Shown here: one piece after another, positions 58,590 through 64,000 of the stretch
Numbering within the stretch: position 1 is the first letter of the stretch
How the letters are laid out: each line of letters starts with the position of its first letter
NCBI GenBank assembly: GCA_021613335.1
Contig: JAJTWR010000278.1
Span: 2,364,501-2,428,500, forward strand
From: Whitmania pigra
Lineage: Eukaryota; Annelida; Clitellata; Hirudinida; Haemopidae
Length of the DNA stretch: 64,000 nucleotides
Direction of reading: 5' to 3'
Program-made: the position numbers and the translations under genes
Notes under the pieces: model-generated
The model's database searches: none
Told to the model about the DNA's origin: nothing
The model's input: only the letters and a program-made list of their open reading frames with translations

Positions 58590-60826
58590 AATTTTGGAAA
58601 GCAGCATTACTTCTCAGAATTCTATCTCAATGATTGAAGATGATTTCCTAAATCTTGAAATGATTCCGCATACTCCGATTGTTGATGCACAAGATGTAAA
58701 TGAAATTTTATTGTCTTGACATTATCGACCTATTACAGTGGGTCCGATTATGGCCCGCTTGTTTCATCGCATCCTTGGAGGGAGAATGTTAGGATATTGG
58801 CCTTTATCATCGAGACAAAAAGTATTCCGACCAGGAGATGGCGTTGCACAAAATCTCTTTCTGATTAAATCAATTATCCGAAAAAAAGAGAGAACAGCTC
58901 CAAAAATTAAACCTGACCTTTGTTGATGTTACGAAAGCTTTCGGCTCCGTGTCTCATAACACCATACTCAGAGCGGCTGCAAGACTTGGCACTCTACCAC
59001 TCTTCTTAGAGTATCTAGCAGAACTCTACAAAGAAGGTGAGATTTATCTGAAAACCAAGGATGGAAAAATTCAAGTGAAAAGAGGAGTCCGTCAGGGAGA
59101 TCCAATGTCCCCCCACCTATTCAATGCGGTCATAGACATGATAACCAGCAAATTGGACCAATCAATTGGAGTCACGGCTGGCAGAGGTTCGACGACTAAG
59201 TGGAATTACATTGCATTCGCCGACGATCTGGTCCTAATGTCAACGACGGACATCGGAATGAAAAGACTGATGGAGCAACTAGAGAGTGCAATGAGCAGCG
59301 CAGGTCTAAGGATCAATCCAAACAAATGCGCTACACTCAGAACTGAAACCCACTGCAGAGAGAAACGCTGGATAGTCAACCCCAGAACGTACCTCAAATT
59401 ACAATCTGAAGATATCAAAGCAATCGATGTCTCACAGACGTACAAATACCTGGGGATAGAGATTGGAGTCCGGAAGCAGCCAGCGTCGATCGGAGATGAG
59501 ATTCAAAAACTGCTCCATTCAATTTCAAGAGCACCAATAAAACCTTGCCAACGCCTTTATATTTTAAAAGTTCACTTGCTACCAAGTCTGGTCCATAAAC
59601 TTACCTTTGACGAGGTATTCATCGGTTCTCTGAACTCCGCAGACATCGCGATTAGAAGGGCAACAAGGCATTGGCTACATCTTCCAAAAGATGTCCCGAA
59701 ACCATTTTATCATGCTCCCGTTAAATCCGGAGGTCTAGGAATTCTTCAACTTAGGAAATGGATTCCTCGTCTTCGAATGAATAGATTGACAGAAATTTTC
59801 TCCGAGACAGGCCGTTATAAAGATGATTTCATGACTGATGTTCTCAGAAACAACACTCTGATTATGAGAGAATTTTGGAAATTTGGAACAGCAGAGGTGA
59901 AACAACCAAAACAGGATTGGAAAGCGGCAGCTTCGGAGAGACTGTACAAAACTGTAGACGGCTACGGACTGAGATCATTCACCGAGGGAATTGGAATGAG
60001 CGAATGGACTTCAGCTGCGGTCCCGAGAATTCATTCTGGTCAGTATATCAGATGCGTTAAGATCCGGGCTGCTGCACTACATTGCAGGCTTAGAGCTTCG
60101 AGATGGAACCCGCAGGCTCCCAGGGGGTGCGATGAGGGTTGTCAATCCTTAGAGTCGCTGGGGCATATGATCCAGAAATGCCCAAGAACCGATGTCGCAA
60201 GGCACGAGAGACATAATGTTGTTATGAAAAAACTGGAAAACGAACTGTTAAAAAGAGGCTACAAAACAAGAGTAGAGCCCCGAATTCCTACAGATCAAGG
60301 ACTCAGAATACCCAATTTATGTGCATGGAAAGGAAACACATACATAGTGTGTGATATAGCCGTCACCTCAGACGTCTACAACCTGGACCGAGTGTACGAC
60401 AACAAAGTACTGAAGTATGACACTCACATTTGGATGCTGAGAAATGCTCCAGAAAGCACTCTGAGATTGATGCCAAATGTTGGCGCGTTTGTGTGCAACT
60501 GGAGAGGGGTGATGTCCCAAAAATCGTTTAGATTTTGGAAGGATTGCGGCGTCACGAGGACAGGCCTTATGAACATCGTAACTGCTGTTCTAAATCACAG
60601 TTACAAGATATGGAGGGCTCACAGGTGCCACCGAAGAAAGAAGTCTCGAACTCTCGTTAACATTAACGGTTGATGCTCTTCGGTACGATTGACATTTCAA
60701 GCTACGTCTTGTTCTTTTAAACTTACACATCCAGGGAGATCTCGGACCCTTTTGCGGACACTAAATCTTTCGGAGTGGTTTTTTTTTTAACGATTGATAT
60801 GTTAATGTTTGCATGGCCGAGAAAAA
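58590..60826 (+). mobile_element. RLE-type LINE (R2/R4 superfamily, Dong-like) inserted at a TAA repeat
   Basis: The 3' end (60674-60826 UTR, then an A-run) passes directly into a TAA microsatellite. 5' remnants (58630-58930) include an RT segment YRPITVGPIMARLFHRIL, directly after an in-frame stop where part of the RT fingers appears deleted. A frameshift near 58922 then leads into the long frame. Dong/R4 elements are known to insert into TAA repeats, so both protein type and target agree. Confidence 0.85.
58949..60673 (+). CDS. RLE LINE ORF: reverse transcriptase, CCHC and restriction-like endonuclease
   Basis: 574 codons, intact over this stretch. RT: RRGVRQGDPMSPHLFN-type motif (KRGVRQGDPMSPHLFNAVID), catalytic AFADDLVLMS, then YKYLGIEIG. 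The C-terminal zinc finger reads CDEGCQSLESLGHMIQKC with RHERHN following, as in R2. The endonuclease region follows (GLRIPNLCAWKGNTYIVCDI). In related enzymes the position after Pro is a catalytic Asp (PD); here it reads Asn (PN). The upstream part lies in another frame, so the copy is not autonomous. Confidence 0.88.
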   Translation: MSHNTILRAAARLGTLPLFLEYLAELYKEGEIYLKTKDGKIQVKRGVRQGDPMSPHLFNAVIDMITSKLDQSIGVTAGRGSTTKWNYIAFADDLVLMSTTDIGMKRLMEQLESAMSSAGLRINPNKCATLRTETHCREKRWIVNPRTYLKLQSEDIKAIDVSQTYKYLGIEIGVRKQPASIGDEIQKLLHSISRAPIKPCQRLYILKVHLLPSLVHKLTFDEVFIGSLNSADIAIRRATRHWLHLPKDVPKPFYHAPVKSGGLGILQLRKWIPRLRMNRLTEIFSETGRYKDDFMTDVLRNNTLIMREFWKFGTAEVKQPKQDWKAAASERLYKTVDGYGLRSFTEGIGMSEWTSAAVPRIHSGQYIRCVKIRAAALHCRLRASRWNPQAPRGCDEGCQSLESLGHMIQKCPRTDVARHERHNVVMKKLENELLKRGYKTRVEPRIPTDQGLRIPNLCAWKGNTYIVCDIAVTSDVYNLDRVYDNKVLKYDTHIWMLRNAPESTLRLMPNVGAFVCNWRGVMSQKSFRFWKDCGVTRTGLMNIVTAVLNHSYKIWRAHRCHRRKKSRTLVNING

Positions 60827-60828
60827 AA

Positions 60829-60895
<67 letters not shown>

Positions 60896-60921
60896 GAATA
60901 ATAATAATAATAATAAGAATA

Positions 60922-60967
<46 letters not shown>

Positions 60968-60987
60968 CATAATAATAATAATAATAA

Positions 60988-61031
<44 letters not shown>

Positions 61032-61036
61032 TAATA

Positions 61037-61135
<99 letters not shown>

Positions 61136-61174
61136 TAATAATAATAATAATAAAATAATAATAATTACAACAAC

Positions 61175-61226
<52 letters not shown>

Positions 61227-61228
61227 GG
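60827..61228. repeat. (TAA)n microsatellite, about 400 bp
   Basis: Almost pure taa/ataat repeats with a few interruptions, lying between two RLE LINE fragments. Predicted poly-Ile and poly-Tyr frames are artefacts. Confidence 0.98.
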
Positions 61229-61690
61229 GTTTTTGGATAGAAAGGAAAATTGTTGCCTGTTGATTGAAATTTCTATACCTGATGACCAAAATGTTATAAA
61301 AAAATTAAATGAAAAAATTCTTAAATATAAAGATTTACAAATTGAAGTCAGTAGAATGTGGAAAGTTGAAGTCAAAACAATACCAGTCATCGTGGGAGCA
61401 TTAGGAACAATTCCAGAAAACTACAGGAAAGAGCTGGAGCAGATCCCAGGAAGGCCGAACCAATATGAAATACAAAAGATTGCATTGAATGGAACTGCCC
61501 ATATACTCAGAAAGATTCTGGGATGACATTTCAGTTAAACAAGAACGACAGAATTTTTGTTTTGTTTTGTTTCGACTTTATTTTTAGGATTTAAGATGAC
61601 ATGCATGCTAGTTTTGTTGCCTGTGGTCTCTTGTTGAGACCTGGCGTCATTGACTTTCCGACCGTTGCGGTTGTGTTGAATTAATAAAAA
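61229..61690 (+). mobile_element. second RLE LINE, 5'-truncated, again followed by TAA repeats
   Basis: The frame at 61233-61526 encodes LLIEISIPDDQNVIKKLNEK, KYKDLQIEVSRMWKVEV, IPVIVGALGTIPE and LNGTAHILRKILG. This is the common C-terminal end of the endonuclease region in R2/R4-type LINEs of other animals, from a lineage different from the first copy. The 3' UTR contains a perfect hairpin ggtctcttgttgagacc (61625-61641) and ends in an A-run followed by taataataataat (61693-61710). Confidence 0.78.
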
Positions 61691-61710
61691 AAAAAAATAA
61701 TAATAATAAT

Positions 61711-62437
61711 CATAATTTACCATTGTCATATGCAATTTCACATAATCCAAAGTACATTCCTGAAAAGCCATGTTTTGAGGAAAAATTCGCAAACATTATT
61801 TGAATGTCCTTGCTAAATTTTGAAATAAAATACTTTTTTCATAATTCCAGAAATTACCTCAATTTTGTTTCTTAAACAATAACCAGTCTTTTCCGAAAAT
61901 CCAACTCTAACAACTAATTAAATATCGATCAAAAGTCACTTATGCAAGAGTGAAACAGAACTAAACATAAGTCTAGCTTAAGCACAAATCCATAGATATT
62001 CTATTTACTTTAAAACTTTAAAAAATGTGCCTACAGCCAAGTTTTGGAATCATATAAGGTATGCTCTTGAATTTAGACAACTTCTTAATTTAGCACTGTC
62101 ATTAACCTTCAAATTGTATTACACAAAAATTATTTCTTGCAAAAATCGTCCACAGACGTGGTTTTTCCTTCTAGCAAAATGACCCTATTGGCAGTTTTCA
62201 CTAATTAATAGCATATATATAATTATCCTTGATTACAGTTTTGCCAGTTGAGCATAAGGAGGACGATCTAAAATTTGACATGTGTTCTTGCAATTTGCAG
62301 ACATCAACACAGTAGTTTTATTTATAAATGGGTATTTCATCATCACTCATTGATTGGAAAACAAAAATATATGCTTTGATCTATTCATTTTATTTTTAAA
62401 TCTGAGCTCAACGAATGTTTAGAATTAATTAATTCCA
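61711..62437. other. spacer 3' of the cysteine-rich gene
   Basis: AT-rich, no gene or repeat supported. Confidence 0.4.
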
Positions 62438-63976
62438 TTACAAAGGCCGGATTGTAAATTGTCCGCAAGATTTACGGCATTTCTTCTTCAAGCTCTTATG
62501 AATTTCACAGAGACGAGGCAAGTATTCCACTAATTTCTTGCAGGTGTATTTCTTTGAAAGATAAACATGAGGAACTCTATCATCATCTTCGCATTTTTCT
62601 GAAATAATATTCTTCCCGTAGTAATATCATTTAATATGAAATCATGGATCTATCGACTAAATGCAGGTACCTATGCACCATCCTAACAGTATAATGTTTT
62701 TACAAAATTTTATTTTTAATTTCCAATATTGTAATCACCTTCCACCATTTTGACATTATTGCAAGAAGAACAACAGTATCTTCGGATAGTATCATTTCTG
62801 CACAGACAGGGATCACGTTCAACTAGCTGTTTGCAAGTTACGTTCTCCTTGAAGCCCCAGACGTGGACGAATTCCAAAGAGCCACTATAATCGCCATTAT
62901 TGATACAGAATTCTGAAGATTGTTAATTTTCAATAAGACTAAAATCAAGATGGAACATTTAAATGGTAATTATGCTGTGGAAGAAATGTTTGCATTCACT
63001 GGAGAGTTAGCATTTTGCATAGATAAATGATTAGAACTAAATACCAGCACATGTTTCACAACAGTGACGAGTGGGGAGATAACAGATTTCTGGAACCAGA
63101 TTTGAACAGTCGGTTCCTCTGTCTCCGTAGAGGCAGTTGGCATCCGATGGATTCAAGACCAGACGTTGACAAGTTTTGCAGCAAGTGGTGGCATAATAAC
63201 CATTATAACAATCTCTTGGCTCTAAATTGGAACATGTGTCTATCGTGTCTGAACAGCCTATAGGAATGAAACGTTTAATTATTTTAATGGGTTAAAGCCA
63301 TGGCTATTTGTAACCATTGGGATGATTTAAGTTATACTTTGATCTTGTTATGATTAATTAAATATTAGATTAATTTGTTATGGTTCACCTCCTTTGCTAG
63401 TTCCGTTGCCTGCACATGATGCACAGCAAGAATGCTTGTAGTGTTTACACAAGTCGTAACTTGGATTCTGCATAATTTCGTCTTTGCACGAGTTTTTGCG
63501 GAAAGGAAAATTGAAAGTTAACTTCAGCTTATAGTCACCATGGATGCAGAAATCTGAAACATTCAGAATGAGTTATGATGATGTTGAAAACATTTTAACA
63601 TGTTGTAACTGCATTATCAACCACCTTGTTATATCATATTTCATTAATTATATAATACCATTTTTCTTTTCAAATGTTATCAGAATTAAACTTTGACTAT
63701 TGATAATTTTTTAGAAGGCCTCTGAAGAAGCTTCTTAAAAATTAACTAATATTATTATTAACCTCTAGATCTAGGAGCATTTTCGTGACGTACACATTCT
63801 CCTTTCTGACTCCAGGAATTATTGCCGCAAGTGGTTCCATCCATGATCATCACGCTATTGCCCTTGTAGCACTCAATTATCTCACGTAATTTTTCAACAT
63901 CTCTACCGCCCTTCATTAAAATAATATTACTGTCGATATTAAAGGTTCGCGTCATGTTTTGTAGTATAACTATTAA
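62438..63976 (-). CDS. 3' end of a secreted ADAMTS-like protein with repeated cysteine modules
   Basis: Five exons join in phase: 63976-63763, 63553-63389, 63257-63045, 62912-62739, 62598-62438. The gene continues beyond the window. The first exon carries a cysteine-rich-domain motif (MIMDGTTCGNNSWSQKGECV) as in ADAM/ADAMTS metalloproteases (DGTxCG...GxCV), though the usual W-C reads W-S. Then follow five modules of a C-x-D...C...C...CC-x-x-C type, for example CSDTIDTC with CYNGYYATTCCKTC, and CLYGDRGTDC with CYLPTRHCCETC. The last ends KKCRKSCGQFTIRPL. The modules resemble PLAC or ShK-like domains that end ADAMTS-type proteins. Exons all have phase 1 borders between modules, which allows module duplication. 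The catalytic domain is outside the window, so protease activity is inference. Confidence 0.72.
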
Positions 63977-64000
63977 CTAAAATGTAATGATTTAATACAT

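Noticed and set aside
60761..61390. Minus-strand poly-Ile/poly-Tyr frames
   Set aside because: Artefacts of the (TAA)n tract between the two LINEs.

Overview
The window is nuclear DNA of an invertebrate animal. It is AT-rich, its genes are split by GT-AG introns, and it carries metazoan genes (CDK9, TM9SF3, FAM234, NUDT18, SCCPDH, ANKRD54, histone H4, a TOX-type HMG box) among many transposons. The transposons include Ty3 LTR elements, CR1/Jockey-like and RLE-type LINEs, hAT, Tc1, mariner and pogo-like elements. A marine spiralian or similar bilaterian fits, but the sequence alone does not fix the phylum. No bacterial, organellar or CRISPR feature was seen.

Layout. 0.7-6.6 kb (+): complete saccharopine dehydrogenase-like gene of 12 exons, with a LINE fragment and a nested 189-bp MITE in one intron. 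7.8-8.3 kb (+): small unrecognised acidic protein. 8.7-11.4 kb (+): ANKRD54-like ankyrin gene. 11.7-15.6 kb: repeat-rich debris holding a dispersed repeat, an orphan coiled-coil exon, a frameshifted H4 pseudogene, a dead hAT transposase and a dead Ty3 element. 16.5-17.0 kb (+): two exons of a TOX-type HMG-box gene. 18.3-22.2 kb (-): CDK9 with a mariner relic in intron 1. 24.3-28.4 kb (-): Ty3 element with its 3' LTR. 28.8-31.4 kb: TTA microsatellite, a LINE relic and a palindrome-rich repeat. 31.6-33.9 kb (+): NUDT18-like Nudix hydrolase. 34.1-38.7 kb (-): small AGC (PKG-like) kinase whose intron carries a hAT relic with a Tc1 element nested in it. 40.6-48.9 kb (-): FAM234-type FG-GAP membrane protein. 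48.9-56.2 kb (+): complete TM9SF3, head to head with FAM234. 57.6-58.1 kb (-): last two exons of an unrecognised protein. 58.6-61.7 kb (+): two RLE-type LINE fragments, each ending in a TAA microsatellite. 62.4-64.0 kb (-): 3' end of a secreted ADAMTS-like, cysteine-rich gene.

The host genes have unrelated roles (lipid droplet or mitochondrial oxidoreductase, scaffold, transcription elongation kinase, nucleotide sanitation, signalling kinase, endomembrane protein), so there is no gene cluster in the bacterial sense. The only clear gene-to-gene arrangement is the very tight divergent TM9SF3/FAM234 pair. I did not find a convincing new multi-gene system. The most distinctive biology is in the mobile elements, above all the RLE LINEs sitting in TAA repeats. 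Exon borders were worked out by hand from splice consensus, reading phase and remembered family sequence.
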